This document shows, piece by piece, positions 28,524 through 36,670 of a stretch of DNA of 64,000 nucleotides (positions are counted from its first letter, which is position 1; each line of letters begins with the position of its first letter). Where the stretch lies: the NCBI RefSeq assembly GCF_014652215.1, contig NZ_BMYJ01000004.1, positions 62,001 through 126,000 on the forward strand. The letters run 5' to 3'. The DNA comes from Neogemmobacter tilapiae (GTDB lineage: Bacteria; Pseudomonadota; Alphaproteobacteria; Rhodobacterales; Rhodobacteraceae). The notes below the pieces were generated by a model. It was not told the origin of the DNA, made no database searches, and was given only the letters and a program-made list of their open reading frames with translations. The translations under genes and the position numbers were made by a program.

Positions 28524-29912
28524 ATGTCTGACTTTGACACCATCATCATCGGCGCTGGCCCCGGCGGCTATGTCGCCGCCATCCGCGCGGCGCAACTGGG
28601 CCAGAAGGTGGCCGTGGTTGAGGGGCGCGAGACTTTGGGCGGCACCTGCCTGAACGTCGGCTGCATCCCCTCCAAAGCCCTGCTGAATGCCACACATCAC
28701 CTGCATGAGGTGCATGAGAATTTCGAAAAGATGGGTCTGATGGGGGCCAAGCCCACCGTCGATTGGGCCAAGATGCAGGCCTATAAGCAGGACGTCGTGA
28801 ACGGCAACACCAAGGGCATCGAGTTTCTGTTCAAGAAGAACAAGGTCACCTGGCTGAAAGGCTGGGCCACAATCCCGGCAGCGGGTCAGGTCAAGGTGGG
28901 CGAGGATGTCCACACCGCGAAAAACATCGTGATTGCGACGGGTTCGGAACCGGCCAGCCTGCCGGGCGTGACGGTGGATGAAAAGACCATCGTCACCTCG
29001 ACCGGCGCGCTGACTCTGGGGGCGATCCCCAAGTCGCTGGTGGTGATCGGTGGCGGGGTGATCGGGCTGGAAATGGGCTCGGTCTATGCCCGTCTGGGGG
29101 CCGAGGTGACGGTGATCGAATATCTGGATTCGATTGCAGCGGGGTCGGATGGCGAAGTGGCCAAGGCCTTTCAGAAGATCCTTGCGAAACAGGGGATGAA
29201 GTTCATCCTTGGCGCCGCTGTGCAGGGGGCTGAGGTGACGAAAAAGGGTGCAACCGTCACCTACAACCTGCGCAAAGACGACAGCACGGCGACGGTGGAT
29301 GCCGAGATTGTCTTGCTTTCAACCGGGCGGAAACCCTTTACCGATGGCTTGGGTCTGGCCGCCTTGGGCGTGGAACTGCATCCGCGCGGGCAGGTGAAAG
29401 TGGACGACCATTTCCGCACCAACATCGCGGGCCTTTATGCCATCGGCGATGCGATCCCCGGCCCGATGCTGGCGCATAAGGCCGAGGATGAGGGCATGGC
29501 CGTCGCCGAGGTGATCGCCGGCAAGGCGGGGCATGTGAACTATGCCGTCATTCCGGGGGTGATTTATACGACCCCGGAAGTGGCCTCGGTCGGCCAGACC
29601 GAGGAACAGTTGAAAGCCGAAGGCCGCGCCTACAAGGTCGGCAAGTTCCCCTTCATGGGCAACGCGCGGGCGAAAGCCGTGTTTCAGGCGGAAGGGTTCG
29701 TCAAGCTGCTGGCCGATGCCACGACGGACCGCATCCTTGGTGCACATATCATCGGGCCGGGCGCAGGCGATCTGATCCACGAGGTTTGCGTGGCGATGGA
29801 ATTCGGCGCATCGGCCCAGGATCTGGCCCTGACCTGCCACGCGCATCCCACCTATTCCGAAGCAGTGCGCGAGGCTGCGCTGGCTTGCGGGGATGGGGCG
29901 ATCCACGCTTAG
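28524..29912 (+). CDS. lpd: Dihydrolipoamide dehydrogenase E3
   Basis: A 462-residue flavoprotein disulfide reductase that re-oxidises the SucB lipoyl group with NAD. It shows FAD loop [17 protein letters not shown], redox disulfide [13 protein letters not shown] (Cys 42, Cys 47), NAD loop [12 protein letters not shown], and the C-terminal [15 protein letters not shown] with the His-Glu pair. It ends the suc cluster. From its position it serves 2-oxoglutarate dehydrogenase; sharing with other complexes is possible. Confidence 0.98.
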   Translation: MSDFDTIIIGAGPGGYVAAIRAAQLGQKVAVVEGRETLGGTCLNVGCIPSKALLNATHHLHEVHENFEKMGLMGAKPTVDWAKMQAYKQDVVNGNTKGIEFLFKKNKVTWLKGWATIPAAGQVKVGEDVHTAKNIVIATGSEPASLPGVTVDEKTIVTSTGALTLGAIPKSLVVIGGGVIGLEMGSVYARLGAEVTVIEYLDSIAAGSDGEVAKAFQKILAKQGMKFILGAAVQGAEVTKKGATVTYNLRKDDSTATVDAEIVLLSTGRKPFTDGLGLAALGVELHPRGQVKVDDHFRTNIAGLYAIGDAIPGPMLAHKAEDEGMAVAEVIAGKAGHVNYAVIPGVIYTTPEVASVGQTEEQLKAEGRAYKVGKFPFMGNARAKAVFQAEGFVKLLADATTDRILGAHIIGPGAGDLIHEVCVAMEFGASAQDLALTCHAHPTYSEAVREAALACGDGAIHA

Positions 29913-30040
29913 AAGGTGGCCGCAGCTGCGTTCGGCCCTGCCAAGATCGTTGTTGTCCGCGCATTCGCGGATGGCTTTCGAGGTGGGGCCGGGGGGGCTT
30001 GGGGGCGGAAAACGATCCGGTTCAAGGATCTCTGGACCCC

Positions 30041-30056
30041 GTTTCACGCGTGAAAC
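30041..30056. repeat. 16-bp perfect palindrome GTTTCACGCGTGAAAC
   Basis: It lies in the 222-bp gap between lpd and parE (convergent). It resembles the ParB site GTTTCACGTGAAAC with two extra central bases. No T-run follows, and the gap shows nothing else recognisable apart from an A/T-rich stretch at 30061-30112. Confidence 0.5.
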
Positions 30057-30134
30057 CCGTTCTACTCTATTGATTTACCTACAATATTCAAATTATTGAA
30101 TATATTTCAGCGCAAGATGCAGATAAGCCTAACC

Positions 30135-30461
30135 TTACCCTTCCAGATCATCGAGATAGGTCAGTGCTGTAAAATTGCGCCGCTGATGGATGATGCGAAG
30201 TATGACAACGGCCCCGCCCACATCAGAAACGGGTGCGAAAAAGATCAGGTGCTTTTCATAGGCCAGAGACCGCATTCCCTTGCCCAAGGGCTCGCGCGGA
30301 CGACCACAGTCTGGATCGGCCGCAATGCGGCGGAATGCGATGGCAAATCCACGATAATAGGCTCGCCACTGTCCTTCACTCCAATTTTGGATCGTCCAGT
30401 CGCGGACTTCGTCCAAATCTCGCCGGGCGCGGCTTGAAAATTCTAGCGCTGGTGCCTTCAT
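30135..30461 (-). CDS. parE: ParE/RelE-family toxin
   Basis: A 108-residue toxin of the ParE/RelE fold: LEFSSRARRDLDEVRDWTIQNW at the N-terminus, RRIAADPDCGRP in the middle, and the C-terminal FFAPVSDVGGAVVILRIIHQRRNF, the ILR..H.RR..... pattern of ParE. ParE members usually poison DNA gyrase, while RelE members cut mRNA; the overall form favours ParE. The start overlaps the antitoxin stop by 4 bases, antitoxin first. It is the first gene of an accessory stretch between lpd and the ribosomal cluster. Confidence 0.9.
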   Translation of the reverse strand: MKAPALEFSSRARRDLDEVRDWTIQNWSEGQWRAYYRGFAIAFRRIAADPDCGRPREPLGKGMRSLAYEKHLIFFAPVSDVGGAVVILRIIHQRRNFTALTYLDDLEG

Positions 30462-30697
30462 CGAAAGGCGTCAGGCTCATAAGCCTCGATGTCGAAAGGC
30501 GCGTGATCGCCCGCCTCTGCTTCGGCCAAAGCCAGTTCAAGTTCGGCCTTGAACGCTTGAAACGCCAGCGCGCCATCCTTTTCCATCAGGCTGCGCATCC
30601 CCGCCCGGACAACCTCGGACAGGTTGGCGTAAGCGCCGGATTGAATCTGGGCTTCGGCGTAGTCTTGCATCGGTTTGGTCAAGTGGATGTTTGGCAT
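30458..30697 (-). CDS. parD: ParD-family antitoxin
   Basis: A 79-residue ParD/CopG-type antitoxin: a ribbon-helix-helix N-terminus (PNIHLTKPMQDYAEAQIQSGAYANLSEVVRAGMRSL, shown in parts: LTKPMQDYAEAQ and NLSEVVRAGMR), then an acidic C-terminal tail (AEAEAGDHAPFDIEAYEPD) that would wrap the toxin. ATG 30697 has GGAGG 6-10 bases upstream. It would bind ParE and repress the pair. Confidence 0.9.
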   Translation of the reverse strand: MPNIHLTKPMQDYAEAQIQSGAYANLSEVVRAGMRSLMEKDGALAFQAFKAELELALAEAEAGDHAPFDIEAYEPDAFR

Positions 30698-30750
30698 GAT
30701 GGCCTCCATATGGCAGATCGTAGCAGATACGGACATATTGGCAAGGAGAG

Positions 30751-30774
30751 GGATGGGCAGATTGCCCATCCTAC
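30751..30774. repeat. Intergenic palindrome GGATGGGCA...TGCCCATCCTAC
   Basis: 9-bp arms GGATGGGCA (30751-30759) and TGCCCATCC (30763-30771) followed by TAC. It belongs with similar palindromes at 36565 and 42390 (arms GATGGGC/GCCCATC). It lies upstream of parD. Confidence 0.6.
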
Positions 30775-30904
30775 GAAAGGCTGGCCCGAAGCCGTGCCGT
30801 TTGGCAGTGCAAAGAACGGGCAATCCCTTCCCATGTGCATCGGAGTCCGTTTCGGATTACACTTTTCCGGGATTGCCGTGAATCAGAACAGCCGGAGCAC
30901 TTTA

Positions 30905-31318
30905 GTGGCAGAATTGAGTATGACCGCCGCTTCCTTCAGGATTCTTGGGGATGATCTGGTGCCTGAGGAGCTCACTATACTTTTGGGGAAGAACCCAAGT
31001 GACGCATATCGAAAAGGTGAGGAGTTGCCTACGCCCCTTGGCAATAGGAGAGCCGCGCGAACAGGTTACTGGGGGATTGCGGTTGCGAGGAAAGAACCGG
31101 CTGATCTGGACGCTCAGATTGCCGAGATTTTGGACGGCATGACAGATGACCTTGGCGTTTGGCAAGAACTGGCCAACCGTTTTCAATTGGAGATATTCTG
31201 TGGTCTATTCCTTAAAGAGTTCAACGAAGGCTTGTCGATTTCTGCCGCAACCACCGCTTTGCTTGGCGCGCGTGGTATCTCGTTGGATTTCGACATCTAT
31301 TACAAAGGCGACGATTGA
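30905..31318 (+). CDS. DUF4279-family protein
   Basis: A 137-residue protein (from GTG 30905) or 132 residues (from ATG 30920): SFRILGDDLVPEELTILLGKNPS, RTGYWGIAV, then LDAQIAEILDGMTDDLGVWQEL and SISAATTALLGARGISLDFDIY match the DUF4279 pattern. GGAG 9 bases before the GTG favours the longer form. Members are often found among immunity-type or orphan genes; the role is unknown. The stop codon lies in a 22-bp tandem duplication, so the gene end has been altered recently. Confidence 0.75.
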   Translation: MAELSMTAASFRILGDDLVPEELTILLGKNPSDAYRKGEELPTPLGNRRAARTGYWGIAVARKEPADLDAQIAEILDGMTDDLGVWQELANRFQLEIFCGLFLKEFNEGLSISAATTALLGARGISLDFDIYYKGDD

Positions 31319-31341
31319 TTATTACAAAGGCGACGATTGAT
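31298..31341 (+). repeat. 22-bp perfect tandem duplication across the DUF4279 stop codon
   Basis: The unit TATTACAAAGGCGACGATTGAT (in two parts: TATTACAAAGG and CGACGATTGAT) occurs at 31298-31319 and again at 31320-31341 with no mismatch. The TGA stop of the gene is in the first unit. Confidence 0.9.
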
Positions 31342-31374
31342 CGCCCGCCTTCCCGCTTGTCATCGCTCGCCTAG

Positions 31375-31490
31375 GACCGCATCCAGTATTCCGGGGGGGC
31401 AGGTGAGCAGGTCTGTCATTGACGCATCAGGTTCAGGGAAACCCTTCCGAAGAGCCGTCTGTTAATTGAAGGAAGTATGGGCGCGACGAA
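31375..31490 (+). repeat. Diverged copy A of the rpmC leader
   Basis: This segment aligns with 32256-32374, the sequence just before rpmC. Shared blocks in order are GACCGCATCC, ATTCCGGG, TGTCATTGA, CATCAGGT, ACCCTT, GCCGTCTG, ATTGAA and GGCGCGA. It precedes the DUF4304 gene, as copy B precedes rpmC. Confidence 0.75.
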
Positions 31491-31537
31491 GGGGCATGCT
31501 ACGATTCACTGTGAGATGGTCGCGAGTTTGCCGATAT

Positions 31538-31559
31538 GGTGGGTTGGCACCCACCCTAC
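31538..31559. repeat. Intergenic palindrome GGTGGGT...ACCCACCCTAC
   Basis: 7-bp arms GGTGGGT (31538-31544) and ACCCACC (31549-31555) with a TGGC loop, followed by CTAC. A second member of the window's palindrome family inside the accessory stretch, between repeat A and the DUF4304 start. Confidence 0.55.
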
Positions 31560-31594
31560 AGACCGCTCTCTCACGACCGCAACGGAATAAGGTC

Positions 31595-32122
31595 ATGGCA
31601 AAGACAACCGCTTCCATTGAGCTTGGCGATCTGCTGCTTTTGCTCAAGCCCTTCATGGCTGACGAAAAATTCAAGAAGAACGGCAACTACTTCCGTCGTG
31701 TGACAGATGATGGTCTGACGCAGGTTGTCCAGTTCCAAAAGTCTTCGTTTGGGAGCGCCGATGAGGGGCAATTTGCTGTCAACCTGGGCGTCGCCATTCC
31801 AGAAGTTCACAGACATTTTCAGCCTGAGAGACCAATCGACAAAGTGAGTGATGTTGATTGTCACATCCAAGCCCGCCTTGGGATGCTTGCGACTGGAGGG
31901 CAGGACGTTTGGTGGCCTACCCAAGGCGCCGCCGGTTTGCGGTCTGAAATGGAAGCCATCCTCGCGAAGACTGGACTTCCGTTTCTTGCAAGCTTTTCCC
32001 GGCGGGATCAAATCCTTGCGCATATTCGCCAGTGTGACGTCGTTGTTCCCTACATTCCGTACCACCCAAGCGTCATAGAGGCCATCATACTGAATGCCCG
32101 AGGGCAACCAGATGCCTCCTAG
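31595..32122 (+). CDS. DUF4304-like protein, probably shortened by an in-frame stop
   Basis: A 175-residue reading from ATG 31595: LGDLLLLLKPFMADEKFKKNG, YFRRVTDDGLTQVVQFQKSSFG, and FAVNLGVAIPEVH resemble DUF4304 (function unknown; often near immunity-type genes). The frame stops at TAG 32120 but continues in the same frame for 44 more codons with protein-like sequence (LEGIAKAELANDGRM, YLRELAKELKFPGF) to a TGA at 32255-32257. A nonsense mutation in a gene of about 220 codons is therefore likely. No clear ribosome-binding site. Confidence 0.65.
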   Translation: MAKTTASIELGDLLLLLKPFMADEKFKKNGNYFRRVTDDGLTQVVQFQKSSFGSADEGQFAVNLGVAIPEVHRHFQPERPIDKVSDVDCHIQARLGMLATGGQDVWWPTQGAAGLRSEMEAILAKTGLPFLASFSRRDQILAHIRQCDVVVPYIPYHPSVIEAIILNARGQPDAS

Positions 32123-32255
32123 AACGTGCGGCTTGAAGGCATCGCAAAGGCTGAACTTGCAAATGACGGCCGAATGGCAAACTATCTGCGCGAACTGGCA
32201 AAAGAACTGAAATTTCCCGGTTTTGTCTTGCCAACCCCACCCCCTTCCCCTATGT

Positions 32256-32374
32256 GACCGCATCCGCGATTCCGGGCCTGCCCGCGAATCGTTGGTTTGT
32301 CATTGATCCATCAGGTCCACGGTGACCCTTTTCAAGGGGCCGTCTGATGATTGAAAAAGGAAAAGGCGCGATGA
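32256..32374 (+). repeat. rpmC leader, copy B of the duplicated segment
   Basis: About 115 bp before rpmC, matching the diverged copy at 31375-31490. It contains a small stem CCCTT/AAGGGG (32325-32339) and AAAAAGGAAAAGG just before the start codon. It probably includes the promoter or leader of the ribosomal operon. Confidence 0.7.
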
Positions 32375-32571
32375 ACGCCACGGAACTGAAGACCAAGACG
32401 CCCGACCAGCTGCGTGACAGCCTGGTTGCGCTGAAGAAAGAAGCGTTCAACCTGCGCTTCCAGCAAGCCACCGGTCAGCTTGAAAACACCGCCCGTATGC
32501 GTGCCGTCCGTCGTGACGTGGCCCGTATCAAAACCGTGCTGGCCCAAAAAGCCACCGAAGCTGCGAACTGA
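32371..32571 (+). CDS. rpmC: 50S ribosomal protein L29
   Basis: 66 residues, [32 protein letters not shown] in the family form, with [23 protein letters not shown] completing the helical hairpin. It sits at the polypeptide exit tunnel. Here it is the first ribosomal gene of the cluster: rplP and the S10 genes that usually precede it are absent from the window, replaced by the accessory island. ATG 32371 follows an AAAGGAAAAGG site. Confidence 0.95.
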   Translation: MNATELKTKTPDQLRDSLVALKKEAFNLRFQQATGQLENTARMRAVRRDVARIKTVLAQKATEAAN

Positions 32572-32581
32572 GGGGAAAGCC

Positions 32582-32821
32582 ATGCCGAAACGTATCCTGC
32601 AAGGCACCGTGACCTCGGACAAGAACGAGCAAACGATCACCGTTCTGGTCGAGCGCCGCTTTAAGCACCCGCTGCTGCAAAAGACGGTGCGGAAGTCGAA
32701 GAAATACCGGGCCCATGACCCGGAGAACAAGTTCAAGGTTGGTGACGCCGTCCGTATCCAGGAATGCGCCCCCATCTCGAAAACGAAACGTTGGACGGTT
32801 GTGCTGGAAGCTTCGGCTTAA
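32582..32821 (+). CDS. rpsQ: 30S ribosomal protein S17
   Basis: 79 residues: [43 protein letters not shown] and [20 protein letters not shown] are the S17 signatures. It binds 16S rRNA early in assembly. Ten bases separate it from rpmC; GGGGAAAG precedes the ATG. Confidence 0.97.
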   Translation: MPKRILQGTVTSDKNEQTITVLVERRFKHPLLQKTVRKSKKYRAHDPENKFKVGDAVRIQECAPISKTKRWTVVLEASA

Positions 32822-32874
32822 GGCACTTCTGAACGAAACCCTGGGGCTGGTCCCCAAAGGTCGGGAGTAACACT

Positions 32875-33243
32875 ATGATCCAGATGCAGACCAATCTGGA
32901 TGTTGCTGACAACTCCGGCGCTCGCCGGGTTCAGTGCATCAAGGTTCTGGGCGGTTCGCACCGCCGTTATGCTTCTGTGGGCGACATCATTGTGGTGTCG
33001 GTCAAGGAAGCTATTCCGAAAGGCCGTGTCAAAAAGGGCGACGTGCGTAAAGCCGTTGTCGTTCGCACTGCCAAAGAAGTTCGCCGTGAAGACGGCACCG
33101 CCATCCGCTTTGACCGCAACGCTGCCGTGATCCTGAACAACCAGGGTGAACCGGTGGGCACGCGTATCTTTGGGCCGGTCGTGCGTGAGCTGCGGGCGAA
33201 GAACTTCATGAAAATCATCTCGCTCGCTCCGGAGGTGCTGTAA
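32875..33243 (+). CDS. rplN: 50S ribosomal protein L14
   Basis: 122 residues: [28 protein letters not shown], the L14 start, and VIRTAKEV-like [15 protein letters not shown], with [11 protein letters not shown] near the end. It contacts 23S rRNA and S12 at the subunit interface. Full family length. Its TAA stop shares a base with the rplX ATG. Confidence 0.97.
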   Translation: MIQMQTNLDVADNSGARRVQCIKVLGGSHRRYASVGDIIVVSVKEAIPKGRVKKGDVRKAVVVRTAKEVRREDGTAIRFDRNAAVILNNQGEPVGTRIFGPVVRELRAKNFMKIISLAPEVL

Positions 33244-33548
33244 TGGCCGCCAAGCTGAAAAAAGGTGACAAGGTCGTTGTCCTGACGGGCAAAGACAAAG
33301 GCAAGCAGGGCGAGATTTCGTCGGTGTCGCCGAAAGACAACAAAGCTGTTGTCGATGGCGTGAACATCGCGATCCGTCACACGAAGCAATCGGCCACGTC
33401 GCAAGGCGGCCGTCTGCCGAAAGCGATGCCGATCGACCTGTCGAACCTGGCAATCCTGGACAAGAACGGCAAAGCGACTCGCGTTGGCTTCCGCATGGAA
33501 GGTGACAAGAAGGTGCGCTACGCCAAGACGACCGGCGAGGTGATCTGA
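33243..33548 (+). CDS. rplX: 50S ribosomal protein L24
   Basis: 101 residues with the KOW motif ([20 protein letters not shown]) and [22 protein letters not shown] at the C-terminus. It nucleates 50S assembly. It overlaps rplN and rplE by one base each, so translation is likely coupled. Confidence 0.97.
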   Translation: MAAKLKKGDKVVVLTGKDKGKQGEISSVSPKDNKAVVDGVNIAIRHTKQSATSQGGRLPKAMPIDLSNLAILDKNGKATRVGFRMEGDKKVRYAKTTGEVI

Positions 33549-34108
33549 TGTTGGACGCAGCAACCTATACGCCGCGCCTGAAAGCGCAGTACAAGGCAAG
33601 CATCCGTGCGGCCTTGAAGGCCGAGTTCGGTTACAAGAACGAGATGCAGATTCCCAAGCTGGACAAGATTGTCCTGAACATGGGTGTCGGCGAAGCGGTG
33701 AAAGACACGAAGAAGGTGAAGACTGCGGCTGAGCAGTTGACGCTGATCGCGGGTCAGAAAGCCGTGATCACGAAGGCCAAGAATTCGATCGCGGGTTTCC
33801 GCGTGCGGGAAGAAATGCCGCTGGGCTGCAAAGTCACGCTGCGTGGGGACCGGATGTACGAATTCCTGGACCGTCTGATCAACATCGCGCTGCCGCGGGT
33901 CCGTGACTTCCGTGGCGTGAAGGGCACGTCGTTTGACGGCCGTGGCAACTATGCGATGGGCCTGAAAGAACAGATCGTTTTCCCGGAAATCGACTTCGAC
34001 AAGATCGACGACGTTTTGGGGATGGACATCATCATCTGCACCACCGCGAGAACCGACGCGGAAGCCAAGGCGCTGTTGAAGCAATTCAACATGCCGTTCA
34101 TGGCCTGA
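33548..34108 (+). CDS. rplE: 50S ribosomal protein L5
   Basis: 186 residues: [46 protein letters not shown] and [19 protein letters not shown] are L5 hallmarks; it binds 5S rRNA in the central protuberance. The ATG overlaps the rplX stop by one base (TGATG). Confidence 0.97.
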   Translation: MLDAATYTPRLKAQYKASIRAALKAEFGYKNEMQIPKLDKIVLNMGVGEAVKDTKKVKTAAEQLTLIAGQKAVITKAKNSIAGFRVREEMPLGCKVTLRGDRMYEFLDRLINIALPRVRDFRGVKGTSFDGRGNYAMGLKEQIVFPEIDFDKIDDVLGMDIIICTTARTDAEAKALLKQFNMPFMA

Positions 34109-34125
34109 GCGCGGGAGAAAGAGAT

Positions 34126-34431
34126 ATGGCGAAAAAATCCATGATCGAGCGCGAGCTGAAGCGGGCGCACCTGGTGAAGGTGTATTCCGCAAAGCGCGCC
34201 GCGTTGAAAGAAGTCGCGCGGAACAAAGATCTGCCGATGGAGCAGCGTTTCAAGGCCCAGCTGAAGCTGGCTGGCCTGCCGCGCAATTCTTCGGCAACCC
34301 GCATTCACAACCGTTGCCAGCTGACGGGGCGTCCGCACGCCTATTACCGCAAGCTGAAACTCTCGCGCATCATGCTGCGTGACCTGGCCTCGTTTGGTCA
34401 GATCCCGGGCATGGTCAAGTCGAGCTGGTAA
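34126..34431 (+). CDS. rpsN: 30S ribosomal protein S14
   Basis: 101 residues, the longer zinc-free S14 form: no CxxC pairs, with [20 protein letters not shown] and [28 protein letters not shown] at the C-terminus. It acts in the 30S head. GGGAGAAAGAG precedes the ATG. Confidence 0.97.
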   Translation: MAKKSMIERELKRAHLVKVYSAKRAALKEVARNKDLPMEQRFKAQLKLAGLPRNSSATRIHNRCQLTGRPHAYYRKLKLSRIMLRDLASFGQIPGMVKSSW

Positions 34432-34446
34432 GGGGAGGGAGAACAG

Positions 34447-34845
34447 ATGTCTGTGAACGATCCTCTCGGCGATATGCTGACCCGTATCCGGAACGCGCAG
34501 ATGCGCGGCAAGTCCACCGTGTCGACCCCGGCTTCGAAGCTGCGGGCCTGGGTGTTGGATGTGCTGAGCGCAGAAGGCTATATCCGGGGCTATGAGCGGA
34601 AAGACACTGCGAATGGCCAGGGTGAACTGGTGATCAGCCTGAAATACTATGAAGGTACGCCCGTCATCCGCACCATCCAGCGTGTGTCCAAACCGGGCCG
34701 TCGCGTCTATATGGGCGTGAACGAGATCCCGACGGTCCGCAATGGTCTGGGTGTTTCCATTGTTTCGACGCCGAAAGGTGTCATGTCCGATGCAGCTGCA
34801 CGGTCCGCCAATGTTGGCGGCGAAGTGCTCTGCACCGTGTTCTAA
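34447..34845 (+). CDS. rpsH: 30S ribosomal protein S8
   Basis: 132 residues: [20 protein letters not shown] at the start, [10 protein letters not shown] in the middle, and the C-terminal [28 protein letters not shown]. In E. coli S8 binds its own operon mRNA as a feedback repressor; whether that holds here is not visible. GGGGAGGGAG precedes the start. Confidence 0.97.
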   Translation: MSVNDPLGDMLTRIRNAQMRGKSTVSTPASKLRAWVLDVLSAEGYIRGYERKDTANGQGELVISLKYYEGTPVIRTIQRVSKPGRRVYMGVNEIPTVRNGLGVSIVSTPKGVMSDAAARSANVGGEVLCTVF

Positions 34846-34859
34846 GGGGGGCCTGCGAT

Positions 34860-35393
34860 ATGTCTCGTATCGGTAAAAAGCCCGTCTCGCTGGTGAAGGG
34901 CGTTTCCGCCTCGATCAGCGGCCAGACCATCGAAGTGAAGGGGCCGAAAGGCACCCGGAGCTTTACGGCGACCGACGATGTGACCCTGTCGATGGAAAAC
35001 GACGCGGTCAAGGTCACCCCGCGCGGCACGTCCAAACGGGCGCGTCAGCAGTGGGGCATGACCCGGTCGATGGTGGAAAACCTGGTGACCGGTGTGACCA
35101 CGGGTTTCAAGAAAGAGCTGGAAATTCAAGGTGTGGGTTACCGCGCCGCGATGGCTGGCAATGTTCTGAAACTTTCGCTGGGCTACAGCCACGAAGTGAA
35201 CTTTGAGACGCCGAAGGGGGTGACCATCACCGCTCCGAAGCAGACCGAGATCGTCGTGGAAGGCATCGACCAACAGCTGGTCGGCCAAGTGGCCGCGAAC
35301 ATCCGCGAGTGGAAAAAGCCGGAGCCCTATAAGGGCAAGGGCATCCGCTATAAGGATGAGTATATCTTCCGCAAGGAAGGCAAGAAGAAGTAA
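34860..35393 (+). CDS. rplF: 50S ribosomal protein L6
   Basis: 177 residues with the duplicated L6 fold: [45 protein letters not shown], and the C-terminal [18 protein letters not shown]. Full length. It lies 14 bp after rpsH. Confidence 0.97.
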   Translation: MSRIGKKPVSLVKGVSASISGQTIEVKGPKGTRSFTATDDVTLSMENDAVKVTPRGTSKRARQQWGMTRSMVENLVTGVTTGFKKELEIQGVGYRAAMAGNVLKLSLGYSHEVNFETPKGVTITAPKQTEIVVEGIDQQLVGQVAANIREWKKPEPYKGKGIRYKDEYIFRKEGKKK

Positions 35394-35405
35394 AGGGCGA
35401 GAGAG

Positions 35406-35765
35406 ATGGCAAGTACGAAAAGAGAGCTGTTCCTCAAGCGCCGTTTGCGCGTTCGGAACAAGTTGAAGAAAATGTCGGCAGGCCGCGCACGCCTGTCGGT
35501 GCACCGTTCGTCCAAGAACATCAGCGTTCAGCTGATCGACGACGTTCGTGGCGTGACGCTGGCCGCGGCCTCGACTCTGGAAAAAGAGTTCGGCTTGGTT
35601 GGCAAGAACAACGTGGAAGCGGCCACCAAGATTGGGGCCGCTATCGCGGAGCGGGCGAAGAAGGCCGGTGTCGAAGAATGCTATTTCGACCGCGGTGGTT
35701 TCCTCTTTCACGGGAAGATCAAGGCTTTGGCCGATGCTGCCCGTGAAGGCGGCCTGAAGTTCTAA
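35406..35765 (+). CDS. rplR: 50S ribosomal protein L18
   Basis: 119 residues: [28 protein letters not shown] at the 5S rRNA-binding N-terminus, and the C-terminal [38 protein letters not shown] precedes the ATG. Normal spc order, followed by rpsE. Confidence 0.97.
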   Translation: MASTKRELFLKRRLRVRNKLKKMSAGRARLSVHRSSKNISVQLIDDVRGVTLAAASTLEKEFGLVGKNNVEAATKIGAAIAERAKKAGVEECYFDRGGFLFHGKIKALADAAREGGLKF

Positions 35766-35775
35766 GGAGACGATG

Positions 35776-36360
35776 ATGGCAGAACGTGAACAACGCCGGG
35801 ATCGGGGCGAGCGCAAGGGCGATGATCGCCGCGACCGCGCCGAGGAAACTCCGGAATTCGCCGATCGTCTCGTGGCGATCAATCGGGTGTCGAAAACCGT
35901 GAAAGGCGGCAAACGCTTTGGCTTTGCAGCTTTGGTGGTTGTCGGCGACCAGCGTGGCCGTGTGGGCTTTGGCAAGGGCAAGGCGAAAGAGGTGCCCGAG
36001 GCGATCCGCAAGGCAACGGAACAGGCCAAGCGCCAGCTGATCCGCGTGCCGTTGAAAGACGCGCGGACGCTGCACCACGACATGGAAGGCCGCCACGGCG
36101 CCGGGAAAGTCGTGATGCGGGCTGCGGTTGCGGGGACCGGCATCATCGCCGGTGGTCCGATGCGCGCCGTGTTCGAGATGTTGGGGTTGCAAGACGTGGT
36201 GGCGAAATCCATCGGGTCGCAAAACCCCTACAACATGATCCGGGCGACCATCGATGGTCTGACCAAGGAAACCAGCCCTCGTCAGGTCGCGGCACGCCGC
36301 GGCAAGAAAGTGGCCGAAATCCTGAAGAAGCCGGAAACGGCTGAAGCTGTGGAGGCCTGA
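35776..36360 (+). CDS. rpsE: 30S ribosomal protein S5
   Basis: 194 residues: charged N-terminal extension ([18 protein letters not shown]), then [44 protein letters not shown] and [10 protein letters not shown]-like [17 protein letters not shown]5 acts in translation fidelity. ATG 35776 is preferred over 35773 because AAGGAGA ends only 3 bases before the latter. Confidence 0.97.
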   Translation: MAEREQRRDRGERKGDDRRDRAEETPEFADRLVAINRVSKTVKGGKRFGFAALVVVGDQRGRVGFGKGKAKEVPEAIRKATEQAKRQLIRVPLKDARTLHHDMEGRHGAGKVVMRAAVAGTGIIAGGPMRAVFEMLGLQDVVAKSIGSQNPYNMIRATIDGLTKETSPRQVAARRGKKVAEILKKPETAEAVEA

Positions 36361-36365
36361 GCATC

Positions 36366-36557
36366 ATGGCGAAGAAAACCATCGTTGTGAAACAGATCCG
36401 TTCGGCCGCGCGCCGTCCGGCTGTGCAGACCGCCACGCTGAAAGGCCTGGGCCTGAACAAGATGAACCGCACCCGCGAACTGGAAGATACGCCTTCCGTG
36501 CGCGGCATGGTCCACTCGATCCGCCACCTCGTCGAGATCATCGAAGAGCGCGGCTAA
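36366..36557 (+). CDS. rpmD: 50S ribosomal protein L30
   Basis: 63 residues: [26 protein letters not shown] and the C-terminal [16 protein letters not shown]. In the spc operon rplO normally follows directly; here a GFA-family gene and an antisense cold-shock gene come first, with rplO 1.2 kb away. Confidence 0.96.
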   Translation: MAKKTIVVKQIRSAARRPAVQTATLKGLGLNKMNRTRELEDTPSVRGMVHSIRHLVEIIEERG

Positions 36558-36564
36558 TCGGGAT

Positions 36565-36583
36565 GATGGGCCGATGGCCCATC
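36565..36583. repeat. Intergenic palindrome GATGGGCC...GGCCCATC after rpmD
   Basis: 8-bp arms GATGGGCC (36565-36572) and GGCCCATC (36576-36583) with a GAT loop, followed by CCAC. Same type as the elements at 30751 and 42390. It could act as a terminator-like end for rpmD, though no T-run follows. Confidence 0.55.
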
Positions 36584-36670
36584 CCACATATTGCGAACGC
36601 CCTGCCGAAAGGTGGGGCGTTTTGCGTTTGCGGGTTGGCATGTTATCCTTGGGGCGTCGCAGAGGAGGCG

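Noticed and set aside
30041-30056. GTTTCACGCGTGAAAC as a ParB parS site
   Set aside because: parS is GTTTCACGTGAAAC flanked by T/A; this palindrome has two extra central bases, which changes half-site spacing, and no par genes of the chromosome-segregation type are near (ParDE is a toxin-antitoxin pair).
30233-30904. Upstream extension of the DUF4279 gene
   Set aside because: The extension runs antisense through parE and parD and across an intergenic palindrome; similarity begins only near SFRILGDDL.
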